From positions 1 through 64,000 of the forward strand of contig DISW01000003.1 of the NCBI GenBank assembly GCA_002422605.1: a DNA stretch of 64,000 nucleotides. Reading direction: 5' to 3'. This DNA comes from Bacteriovoracaceae bacterium UBA6200. GTDB taxonomy: Bacteria > Bdellovibrionota > Bacteriovoracia > Bacteriovoracales > Bacteriovoracaceae. Position numbers and translations under genes: made by a program. Positions 15,558 to 23,800 of this stretch are shown here, piece by piece; the first letter of the stretch is position 1; each line of letters starts with the position of its first letter. The notes below the pieces were generated by a model, which was not told the DNA's origin, made no database searches, and saw only the letters and a list, made by a program, of their open reading frames with translations.

Positions 15558-16784
15558 CTAAATAACAAACACCGGCGCAAATCCTCCCCCAATCGTTCTA
15601 AAATTGGTCGTTTGCCCCATATACAACCGTGAAGCAAACAGAAGAATTTCACCATTATAGGTGTAGGCGCGAATGTCATGTTTAAGTTCTATCGGTTTTC
15701 CCTCATTTTCAACCATGCGGATTCCAGGTGTGATGATTTCCTGAGCGACATAAGAAGATTTAAGAACCTCTCCCCATACTCGATGGGTGATCTTATCCCC
15801 TCGATAGGCCGCTTTACTTCCATAACCCTTTGCCGGTTTGAAGAAAAAGCTTTTTCTTCTGGCCCACAATTCTGATTGATTTTCAGGAGAAAGTTTTAAT
15901 GTACGAGGTATTCCTTTGAGTAAAACTTCCAGCAACGAACTTTCAACACCAAGAGAAGTTAACTCTTCACGGGATGTTAATAACTCGAGATTTTCTTTAT
16001 CTGCAAAAAGAGCATGATGATGAGGATTAGGCGTAATAACCACAAGTTCAGACTGATAAGCAGCCTTTATACCTGCATAAACTCCAGACTCAAAATAAAA
16101 GTCAGTGGTTCTGTTATAAATTAAATCAATCTTTTTATTCTGATACCAAAGACCATCCTCTTTTGACTCTATAAGAGCAGGATCGACAATGAATGCCTCT
16201 ACCCCTTTTCTTTTAAACAATTCAGCGAATAACTTAAACTCAGGATATAAGTATTGCTCAGATGGATTCTCATCCATAATGGCAATGACTTCTAGTTTCT
16301 TTTCTTGTTTTTGGCTTTTCCATTCTTGTTCAAACATTTTAAAGAACTTGTCTTCTAGACCTTCCAGCTCTATCGGCGATTTTGCGTCTTCACAGCATTT
16401 CAGTTGTGCCTGGGCGAGAACTAAATTGAGGAAAGCCCCACCAGCGTTGGTGTTAATCTCAATGAGCTTAGGTCCCTCTTCTGATAAATGAAAATCATAC
16501 CCCATGAAAACGCCATAGGGTCCAAAATCTTTAGACGCTACCTTATAGCACTTGCTCAGGACTTTTTGATTAAAGGATTTGTTTCTGGCAACGCTCTCAA
16601 TCGCTTCTATAATACTTTTCATCTCTTCAAGTTCATTGGAGGAGATAAAAAGGGCAGTATTTGAAAATAAGTTGGGTCTGTCGAGGGACAAGTCTTTCAA
16701 ATGATCGAGTAGGAGTCTTCGGTCCAGGGTTTGGCAAAGACAGTTATGATTGAGACTTCTCGCGATCGTCATTTTTGAATTCAT
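15558..16784 (-). CDS. ATP-grasp domain protein
   Basis: The 408-residue protein contains ATP-grasp elements: the nucleotide-binding FFFKPAKGYGSKAAYRG segment (a P-loop-like strand-turn) and a metal-binding EINTNAGGAFL block. The order is unusual, with the EINTN block at about residues 132-143, before the FKPAKGYG segment at about 315-325. This could reflect a circular permutation or a separate use of the motif. It probably ligates an amino acid or peptide. The substrate is unknown. It is divergent from a GNAT gene. Confidence 0.65.
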   Translation of the reverse strand: MNSKMTIARSLNHNCLCQTLDRRLLLDHLKDLSLDRPNLFSNTALFISSNELEEMKSIIEAIESVARNKSFNQKVLSKCYKVASKDFGPYGVFMGYDFHLSEEGPKLIEINTNAGGAFLNLVLAQAQLKCCEDAKSPIELEGLEDKFFKMFEQEWKSQKQEKKLEVIAIMDENPSEQYLYPEFKLFAELFKRKGVEAFIVDPALIESKEDGLWYQNKKIDLIYNRTTDFYFESGVYAGIKAAYQSELVVITPNPHHHALFADKENLELLTSREELTSLGVESSLLEVLLKGIPRTLKLSPENQSELWARRKSFFFKPAKGYGSKAAYRGDKITHRVWGEVLKSSYVAQEIITPGIRMVENEGKPIELKHDIRAYTYNGEILLFASRLYMGQTTNFRTIGGGFAPVFVI

Positions 16785-16840
16785 GCCGCTATAATAGATT
16801 ATAATTGCTTCTTTGCCATTGAGTCTTTTAGGATGAATTT

Positions 16841-17398
16841 ATGAAAAAGAAATTTCTTGAAACTGATCGTGTCTATTTAATCGAAATCACTAAAGATGAT
16901 GCTCCACTGCTATTAGAGCTGGATAGCGATCCGGAAGTTATGAAATTTTTAACTGATGGTAAAACCTCAACGGCTGAAGACATTAAAGTGACCATGGAAA
17001 GAATTCTTAAAGTTATTGAGAAATACCAGCATAAATATGGTTTTTGGCTCGCCTACACTAAAGAAAACCATGAGTTTATGGGTTGGTTTCTTTTTAGACC
17101 GGACAAGAAGCAGCCTGATGATCTTAGAAATATTGAATTGGGCTACCGGTTAAAGAAAAAATTCTGGGGATTGGGTTATGCCACCGAGGTCTCTAAAGAG
17201 ATCCTAGCTATCGGTTTTCGCAGCTACCGAGTAGATTCAATTTTTGCCATCACCATGAAAGCTAATCAGGCTTCTCAAAATGTCATGCAAAAACTAGGAA
17301 TGAAATGGGAAACAGATTACACCGAGGAGCACTTCCCCGGCGTTGATAAATCTGCTGTAAGATATAAAATTAAACGGAGTGAGTGGGAGAATATCTAA
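16841..17398 (+). CDS. GNAT acetyltransferase, RimJ/RimL type
   Basis: The 185-residue protein has the RimJ/RimL layout: LIEITKDDAPLLLELDSDPEVMKFL at the start, then RNIELGYRLKKKFWGLGYATEV as acetyl-CoA site and NQASQNVMQKLGM near the end. Such enzymes acetylate ribosomal proteins, antibiotics or other amines. Its stop codon overlaps the stop of the convergent antiporter gene by four bases. A ribosome-binding site (TAGGA) is visible shortly upstream of the ATG. Confidence 0.87.
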   Translation: MKKKFLETDRVYLIEITKDDAPLLLELDSDPEVMKFLTDGKTSTAEDIKVTMERILKVIEKYQHKYGFWLAYTKENHEFMGWFLFRPDKKQPDDLRNIELGYRLKKKFWGLGYATEVSKEILAIGFRSYRVDSIFAITMKANQASQNVMQKLGMKWETDYTEEHFPGVDKSAVRYKIKRSEWENI

Positions 17399-18483
17399 CT
17401 CTTCCGATATCCTTTAAGTTGTTGGATGGCCTGGTAACAAATAACCAACAAGGTAAAAATGATAATTGGTCCAACTATATACAAGAGACCATTCTCAAAG
17501 TTACTAAATAGGGAATGATCGGTCGTATTCAGAATAAGATAGATTGTATAAAGAATGTAAACGATTAAAAAGAGAGCTCCTTCCCAGCGTCTAATTTGAA
17601 AGCCAACAAAGAATATCGGGAGACAGACCAGCGCCGTTCCAAGCATTAGAGGAATGTCAAAAATCAGCATTTCCGGAGCAACGTCCAGACCTGTTGGGGT
17701 CAGCATTGAACTTAATCCCAGAATTAATAGTAAATTAAAGATGTTACTTCCAACAACATTACCAATCGCTATATCTCTTTCGCCTTTAAAAGTCGCTATA
17801 AGGGATGTGGCCACTTCAGGTAGTGAGGTACCGATAGCTACGATCGTTAAACCAATAATGGTGTCGGAGAAACCCAAAGCGACAGCTACTGAAGTCGCTC
17901 CCGTTACAAACCAATTTCCTCCTAAGATGAGAAAACCCAGTCCTGCAAAAATATAGATGATATTTAAGCTAATCACTTTTGCCGTAAGTGGAACAAAGTC
18001 GACAACTTCGGATTCTCTTTCTCTTAAAGTTTTTTTTCGGCTCTGGTATATGAGATACCAAGAATAAGAAATGACTCCCGCGAAAAGAATCGCTCCTTCC
18101 CAAAAACCAATCAGACCATTCATTGAAAATAACATCAACAGAATGGAAGCCCCGATCATAACAGGTACGTCAAAACGCACTAATTGGGAGGAAACAACTA
18201 AGGGAGCAATCAAGGCACAAGTACCTAGAATGAAGAGAATATTAAAATTATTACTACCTACGACGTTGGCGACAGCAAGACTGGCACGACCATCTAAGCT
18301 TGCCTTTAGGCTGACTGCCAGCTCAGGTGAACTCGTCCCAAAAGCAACGATGGTTAAACCAATAACTAAAGATGACACTCCTAACGCAGACGCTATTTTT
18401 GAAGCTCCCCGAACAAGTAAATCTCCGCCAAGAACCAAAAAAATCAATCCACCTAATAAATAACCGAACGTTAGTAATGTCAT
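17395..18483 (-). CDS. CaCA-family calcium/sodium antiporter (YrbG-like)
   Basis: The 362-residue protein has two inverted alpha repeats, each with the ion-binding signature: GTSSPELAVSL in the first half and GTSLPEVATSL in the second, each with a following GNVVGSN motif. About ten to eleven membrane helices surround a hydrophilic central loop. This is the standard YrbG-type cation exchanger of the inner membrane. The 3' end overlaps the convergent GNAT gene. Confidence 0.93.
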   Translation of the reverse strand: MTLLTFGYLLGGLIFLVLGGDLLVRGASKIASALGVSSLVIGLTIVAFGTSSPELAVSLKASLDGRASLAVANVVGSNNFNILFILGTCALIAPLVVSSQLVRFDVPVMIGASILLMLFSMNGLIGFWEGAILFAGVISYSWYLIYQSRKKTLRERESEVVDFVPLTAKVISLNIIYIFAGLGFLILGGNWFVTGATSVAVALGFSDTIIGLTIVAIGTSLPEVATSLIATFKGERDIAIGNVVGSNIFNLLLILGLSSMLTPTGLDVAPEMLIFDIPLMLGTALVCLPIFFVGFQIRRWEGALFLIVYILYTIYLILNTTDHSLFSNFENGLLYIVGPIIIFTLLVICYQAIQQLKGYRKS

Positions 18484-18495
18484 GCTTTTTAAACC

Positions 18496-18870
18496 TCAAT
18501 GATTATGTAGACAAATAATATTACCATCAGGATCTTTAAACCAGGCAATTTTCATATCGTTCATAATATGAATATCACCTTCAAGTTTAGTCTCAGGCAT
18601 TTCATAATGCTCAAATTCGACTCCCTTGTCTCTTAAACTTTTAACTTCTTCTTCAATTTTATCGCCTACTCCCCATGTCATTGAAGTGGCCTTATTGGTT
18701 CCAGCGAAATCGCTTTTATAAACTTCAATTTCACCATTGCCGGTTTTAAAGTGGAGAACATTTTCATCACCATTTAATGGCTTCAAGCCTAGTGTTTTTT
18801 CGTAAAACCGTTTGGCCTTCTCAATATCTTTCACACCAATAGTTGGGGTCACTTTGATATCACTCAACAT
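18496..18870 (-). CDS. VOC (glyoxalase/bleomycin-resistance fold) protein
   Basis: The 124-residue protein has the vicinal-oxygen-chelate pattern: PTIGVKDIEKAKRFYEKTLGL at the start and AWFKDPDGNIICL at the end, with a central HYEMPETK loop. It would be a small cytosolic enzyme or binding protein, with substrate not predictable. It lies 12 bases upstream of the antiporter gene on the same strand, so it may be the first gene of that unit. Confidence 0.87.
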   Translation of the reverse strand: MLSDIKVTPTIGVKDIEKAKRFYEKTLGLKPLNGDENVLHFKTGNGEIEVYKSDFAGTNKATSMTWGVGDKIEEEVKSLRDKGVEFEHYEMPETKLEGDIHIMNDMKIAWFKDPDGNIICLHNH

Positions 18871-19059
18871 AAATACTCCTTAGTTAATATTCACCTTTAT
18901 ACTAATGACCATTAAAAAGGTTCGTCTAAACCAGATGTGTAAGGTAACTGATAAGATTGCTAATTTGGACTCACAAGATTGCCCTAATTTTTGCTTGTCT
19001 CCCTTGAAGCTTCCCTGTTTGCAAGTGATGATAGGAAAAGCATGAACGAGGGGTGGCCC

Positions 19060-19284
19060 ATGTTTAAAAATAGAGAAGAACAGTTTTTAAAACTATTGGA
19101 TGCTGTTCAGGAAAACTGGCCAGACATAAGCTATGAAGATTTTTCTAAAACCAATGCTGAAATTCAGCAAGTTATCAATCTGGTGTCTGAACACGAGGGG
19201 CTCGCTCCTGAAGAGGTCTTAAAAAAGCTTCGAAAATCAGTTAAGAGTGAGGAATCAGAACCTATTATAGGAAGTCCGTCCTGA
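19060..19284 (+). CDS. Small CsbD-like helical protein
   Basis: An ATG at 19060 preceded by GAGGGG seven bases upstream gives a 74-residue protein. A longer start at 18991 lacks such a site. The sequence (QENWPDISYEDFSK, then IQQVINLVSEHEGLAPEEVLKKL) follows the spacing of CsbD-type stress proteins: a W-x-D-(I/L)-x-x-x-D-F/L segment followed by a G-x-x-x-E-E helix. The resemblance is weak and the function is unknown. Confidence 0.5.
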   Translation: MFKNREEQFLKLLDAVQENWPDISYEDFSKTNAEIQQVINLVSEHEGLAPEEVLKKLRKSVKSEESEPIIGSPS

Positions 19285-19324
19285 CCAAATCTTAATGTTG
19301 CCTCTACTCTAAAATATGATAAAA

Positions 19325-19347
19325 GCCTCCTAACAACCTCAGGAGGC
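19325..19347 (+). promoter_or_regulatory. Hairpin containing the ribosome-binding site
   Basis: GCCTCCT (19325-19331) can pair with AGGAGGC (19341-19347), which includes the Shine-Dalgarno sequence of the gene starting at 19351. A -10-like TATGAT lies at 19315-19320. If transcription starts upstream of 19325 the hairpin could hide the ribosome-binding site. If it starts within the stem the structure would be lost. Confidence 0.4.
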
Positions 19348-19350
19348 ATT

Positions 19351-19653
19351 ATGAAAGCTGTTATTTTTATGACTGTATTGTTCTCTTTCAGTAGTTTCGC
19401 ATGCTCTACATACGATGCTCAATTTTCGAGCAAAGTTAAAGAAGTCATGCAGCAGGATGATTATTCTTGCCTCGTAAAACTCGACATGAATCTTTCTGAA
19501 AACTCTCAAAGCTGGCGGCCTCACAGGATTTGCCCACTTGATATCGAAGTGGTTCAGGACCAATACATCTCGGTCAGACACTGTAATTTTGATGTAGGGG
19601 ATTCCATTTCGGGATATATCGTTCAAACAGATAATGGACTCGAATTAGATTAA
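19351..19653 (+). CDS. Small secreted protein, unknown
   Basis: The 100-residue product has a signal peptide (about residues 1-17, ending FSSFA). The mature part carries four cysteines (positions roughly 18, 35, 61 and 77), suggesting two disulfides in the periplasm or outside. A strong ribosome-binding site (AGGAGG) lies just before the ATG. It faces the PepSY-like gene tail to tail with a shared terminator. No family recognised. Confidence 0.6.
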   Translation: MKAVIFMTVLFSFSSFACSTYDAQFSSKVKEVMQQDDYSCLVKLDMNLSENSQSWRPHRICPLDIEVVQDQYISVRHCNFDVGDSISGYIVQTDNGLELD

Positions 19654-19660
19654 TAAATCT

Positions 19661-19690
19661 GGTCATCCTCCGATAATTCAGAGGATGACC
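19661..19690. terminator. Bidirectional terminator hairpin
   Basis: GGTCATCCTC (19661-19670) pairs perfectly with GAGGATGACC (19681-19690) between two convergent genes. The flanking T and A runs are short, so termination may be partial on each strand. Confidence 0.65.
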
Positions 19691-19698
19691 TTTAAAAA

Positions 19699-20133
19699 CT
19701 AATCTTTTTCACTTTTTAAGAGTTCACCCGTTTTAGCATTAATAACGTATTCAAATTTCTGATTATTTTCAAATCCTTCAAATTCATATTCCCATTCACG
19801 CATAAAATCTTTATCAAGGGACCATTCCCCTTCTGCCTTCTTTCCGTTCTTCTCCAGAGCAGCAACTGCATCTTTGAGCGGTAATAGTCCATTACCTGGA
19901 ACTAAGTTATCCTTCGTGGCCATGTCCCCAGATGCTTCGTCTAAAGTGCCATCACGATTAAATTCGATCTCCATGAGAGTCCCGGCCGTCGTTTTAACTG
20001 TAGCTTCATCACCTTCAGTACGTTCAACTGTTCCTCCAGGAACAATCTTCATCGCATTTTTTCCAAAATCTGTTTTTGCAGAAACACCCAGAGACATGAG
20101 ACCTAATAATGTAAACGTCATTAATTTTTTCAT
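19699..20133 (-). CDS. PepSY-like periplasmic protein, paralogue 1
   Basis: The 144-residue protein has a signal peptide (residues 1-19, ending GVSA) and a mature domain of PepSY type: an EIEFNRDGTLDEASGD block, then a DAV helix (PLKDAVAALEKNGK) and a closing WEYEFEG ... NAKTGELL strand. Two paralogues lie at 32097-32630 and 58412-58849 with the same blocks in the same order. PepSY domains typically bind or inhibit other proteins. The gene is divergent from an osmC-like gene across a perfect inverted repeat at 20172-20188. Confidence 0.75.
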   Translation of the reverse strand: MKKLMTFTLLGLMSLGVSAKTDFGKNAMKIVPGGTVERTEGDEATVKTTAGTLMEIEFNRDGTLDEASGDMATKDNLVPGNGLLPLKDAVAALEKNGKKAEGEWSLDKDFMREWEYEFEGFENNQKFEYVINAKTGELLKSEKD

Positions 20134-20171
20134 ATACTCTCCATGTTAAAATTCTCATCGTTATTTTATCT

Positions 20172-20188
20172 ATTCATTCAGAATGAAT
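20172..20188. promoter_or_regulatory. Perfect 17-bp inverted repeat, likely operator
   Basis: ATTCATTC-A-GAATGAAT lies between the divergent PepSY-like and osmC-like genes, about 39 bases from one start and 70 from the other. Its symmetry and position suit a dimeric repressor controlling both. The regulator is not in the window's recognised genes. Confidence 0.5.
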
Positions 20189-20257
20189 CATGGTCGGCTG
20201 CAGAAATATATGGTCCTAAAACTGCTTATAAAACCTAAGTCAATTACGGAGGACAAT

Positions 20258-20704
20258 ATGAAAAGAACAGCAAGTGCTTTTTGGGAAGGTGGAATTAAAG
20301 ACGGCAAGGGCAAGATCAGCTCTGAGAGCGGAGTACTTAAAGAAGTACCTTACTCTTTTTCCAAGAGATTTGGAGAAGAACGAGGCACAAATCCCGAAGA
20401 GCTCATTGGAGCTGCTCACTCGGGCTGCTTTGCAATGGCATTCTCTGGTGAACTTGAGAAATTAAAATTAAAAGCAGATTCAATTAATGTCACAGCACAA
20501 GTTACTATTGGTAAAGAAGGTGAAGGCTTTAGTATTTCAGATGTTCATCTCAATGTTAATGCCAGTGTTCCATCAGCGACTTATGATCAAGTTCAAAAAG
20601 CGGCCAATTCGGCCAAGGAAAACTGTCCCGTTTCAAAACTATTAAACGCCAACATCACCATGAATCTTCAGTTCCAAGAGAATTCTTATCAACCATCGAT
20701 GTAG
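20258..20704 (+). CDS. OsmC-family peroxiredoxin
   Basis: The 148-residue protein has the two OsmC catalytic cysteines: C57 in AAHSGCFAMAFS and C123 in ENCPVSKLL, with the FGEERGTNPEELIGAA block that defines the OsmC branch rather than Ohr. It reduces organic hydroperoxides in the cytosol. The ATG at 20258 follows a strong GGAGG site. The longer frame to 20183 lacks one and is not family-like. Expression is likely controlled with the divergent PepSY-like gene. Confidence 0.93.
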   Translation: MKRTASAFWEGGIKDGKGKISSESGVLKEVPYSFSKRFGEERGTNPEELIGAAHSGCFAMAFSGELEKLKLKADSINVTAQVTIGKEGEGFSISDVHLNVNASVPSATYDQVQKAANSAKENCPVSKLLNANITMNLQFQENSYQPSM

Positions 20705-20711
20705 ATAGATT

Positions 20712-20751
20712 TAATCGGGTACTTTAGTTTTTTCAGGTAAGTACCCGATTA
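20712..20751 (+). terminator. Long hairpin after the osmC-like gene
   Basis: TAATCGGGTACTT (20712-20724) pairs perfectly over 13 bases with AAGTACCCGATTA (20739-20751). The loop is T-rich and no T tract follows, so it may act as a terminator with a non-standard tail or as an RNA-stability element. Confidence 0.6.
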
Positions 20752-20834
20752 CTCATTCCCTGTCTGGGTATTTTTTTCCCAAAATTCTCCTCTTCATTCT
20801 TACCTAAGTTATTGAAAAGAAAATTCAAAATTAT

Positions 20835-20842
20835 GCCGATAA
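20835..20842 (+). promoter_or_regulatory. Sigma-28-type -10 box before the giant gene
   Basis: GCCGATAA matches the flagellar sigma-28 (FliA) -10 consensus at all eight positions and lies 46 bases before the start of the 3731-residue protein. The expected TAAA at -35 is poorly matched (AAAG at that spacing). A small hairpin (CGTTCC-ATGAG-GGAACG, 20854-20870) follows in the presumed leader. Confidence 0.35.
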
Positions 20843-20888
20843 GTCAAAAAAACCGTTCCATGAGGGAACGATAAAACGTTTCAAAAAT

Positions 20889-23800
20889 ATGAAAGTACTT
20901 TTAATTTTTCTAACATTATTGGCATTTCTAACTGGATGTAATGAAAGTACATCTGTAAATACTAGTGCCAAAAACCTTGATTCCAATGCCGGAGCACCTC
21001 TTCCAGATCAGAGTGTCCCATCAGCATTCAGTATTCTTGAATATTCTTTTTCAGACAGCACGGCCCTCATCAAGTGGAGTGGAAGCGCAAATGCTAATTA
21101 TTACGAATTAAGATATCGAACTGGTAACACGGGAACATTTGCGGCAGTTACAACTGTCGGGAATTCTTACATGCTTACTGGTTTAAATAATGGGGATTCC
21201 TATACTGCTTATGTTATTGCTCGAAACAATTTCGGATCATCACAAACTCAATCAGTTGTTCTCACCCCGCAATCAGGTGTTAATAGCGCACCTGTTGCAA
21301 AAAATATCTCTGCAACACTAACTGAGGACTTCGAAAGAAAAATCGTTCTCAATTACATCGATGCCAATGGACAATCGGCCACAGTTTGTTCCATTTCCGA
21401 TTTAGTGAATCTCTCAATAACAGAAGCTTGTCTTTGTACAGATGGCATTTGTGAAGTTAAAGTCAAACCATTTCCGGATTATTCTGGGTTAGCAAGTTTT
21501 AAGTATTCCGTTACTAATGATTTAACTTCAAATATAGCGGATGTGAACATCACAGTTCTTCCTGTTGATGACCCTCCCATTGCCTATAATATAAATCCTA
21601 CGAACCTTACACTCGGAGAAGAAGAAACTATTGAATTGCCATACTCTGATGCAGAAGGGGATTTGGCCACATCTTGCTACATTTCTAATTTTTCAAATGG
21701 TTCAGTTTCCTCATCTTGTGCTTGCTCGGGTGGTATCTGCAAAGTTGGCGTTAAAAATTCAGAGTTTCAAACAGGAGTTGCAACGTTTGATTATGAGATA
21801 AGAGCGGGAAGCTCTATTTCAAACATAGGGAAGGCGACGCTATCGCTGGTTCCACTCCCCATACTAAGTTACGGTGGAACACCTGGAACAAGTATTAAAC
21901 TTGGTACTTCTTTCAATGTTGATCCCACAATTCTCAGCGGAGCCGGTGGCACCATTACCGGTTGTAGCATTTCTCCTGCCTTACCAACGGGAATTACTAT
22001 TGATTCCCTTACCTGTAAAATTACAGGCACTCCATCTACAGTCATGAGTCCACAAACGTACATGGTAGAAGCAGTAGGATCACTTGGAACATCCCTACCA
22101 GCGGCTCTAACTTTAGCTGTTTCTCCGGGAGCTCCATTAATAACTTATCTGGGTTCTACCGGAAATGCTGGTAAATTTGGTACTCCATTGACAGTAGCAC
22201 CTTCAACATTAAATTCTAATGGTACACCTATGACGGGTTGTACGATATCTCCAGCATTACCTTCTTGGGCATCTATTAACCCTGGAACATGTATCATATC
22301 CGGGACACCAAACTCATTGTTATCGCCAACTACTTATACGGTAAGCGCTCACAATGCTGTAGGCTCATCTATTCCAGCGACTATTACTTTAAGTGTAAGT
22401 GCTACATTTCCAACTCTTAGTTATGATTTTTCTACAGGTAATGTAGTCTCAGTCGGACAAAATCTAACAGTTATTCCTTCGAGTTTGAAAGAGAATGGTG
22501 CGAGCATCACCAGTTGTTCCATTTCACCAGCTCTACCGGTTTGGGCAACCATCAACCCATCAACTTGCGTAATTTCAGGGAAGGCGGCGACAATTCTTGG
22601 TCCAGCAGCAATCTATACAATCACTGCTACCAATAGCGTTGGCTCAACGAGTACTACTGTATCCATTACAGTGAATCCAGCTGCACCCAAATTAAGCTAT
22701 GAATATTCTCTGACCAATGGATCCTTTGGCGTTCCAATGAATGTGATACCTAGTTTGATCAGTTCCAATGGTTCGCCCATTACTTCTTGTACCGTTATCC
22801 CTGCTCTGCCATCATGGGCAACTCTCGATCAAGCAAATTGCCGAATCACTGGTACACCAGATGAAATTCTTGTTCCTCCTCAAATCTATACAGTATTAGC
22901 AACCAACATTGCTGGAACATCAGCTCCTGCGACACTTGTATTAAGAGTTGATCCTTCGATTCCTGTAATAAGCTACTCAGGTGCTGCTGGAGTGAACGGT
23001 TCTTACGGCGTTCCAATGACTGTAGCTCCTACTATTTTTCAAGATAAGGGTGGTGCTATTTATGAGTGTAAAGTCACTCCGGCCCTACCTAGCTGGGCGA
23101 CTATCAACTCTTCAACTTGTGTTATTTCAGGAACACCTAATGCACTTTTGCCTATCACCTCTTATTCAGTAGTCGCTCGTAATTCTGGCGGTGATTCAGC
23201 GATTGCTACCGTCGTTTTAAGAGTGAATCCGGTTGTACCAGAGATCAGTTATGCTGGTTCAGCTGGAACGACAGCAAGTTTTAATGTGGCAACAAGTATT
23301 ACACCAACGGTATTTAAAAATGGTGGAGTATCACTTAATTCCTGTACCTCATCCCCAGCACTTCCTGCATGGGCAACTTTAAATCCTTCAACCTGTGTTA
23401 TTACAGGAACACCGAATCAGGCATTATCACTTTCTACATTTACAATTACGGCCAGTAACTCAGCTGGCTCATATTCGACAATTGTCGAAATCAGAGTTGA
23501 TCCCAAAGTACCAACAATTAGTTATGCCGGTTCAACTGAAACGACAGGGTACATTGGTAATCTAATGACGATTGCTCCAACAACTTTAGATGCCAATGGT
23601 GCAACAATCACAGGATGTACGAGTACTCCTACATTACCAGCATGGCTAACTCTCGATAGCGCTACCTGTGTAATAACAGGAACACCTACTTCTTTAATGG
23701 GGCCGACTACCTACATAATTTCTGCAGAAAACTCTAAAGGAACTTCTACTGCTTTATTAACAATCAAAGTCGTGGAACTATCAGAGCCTACCATTAGCTA

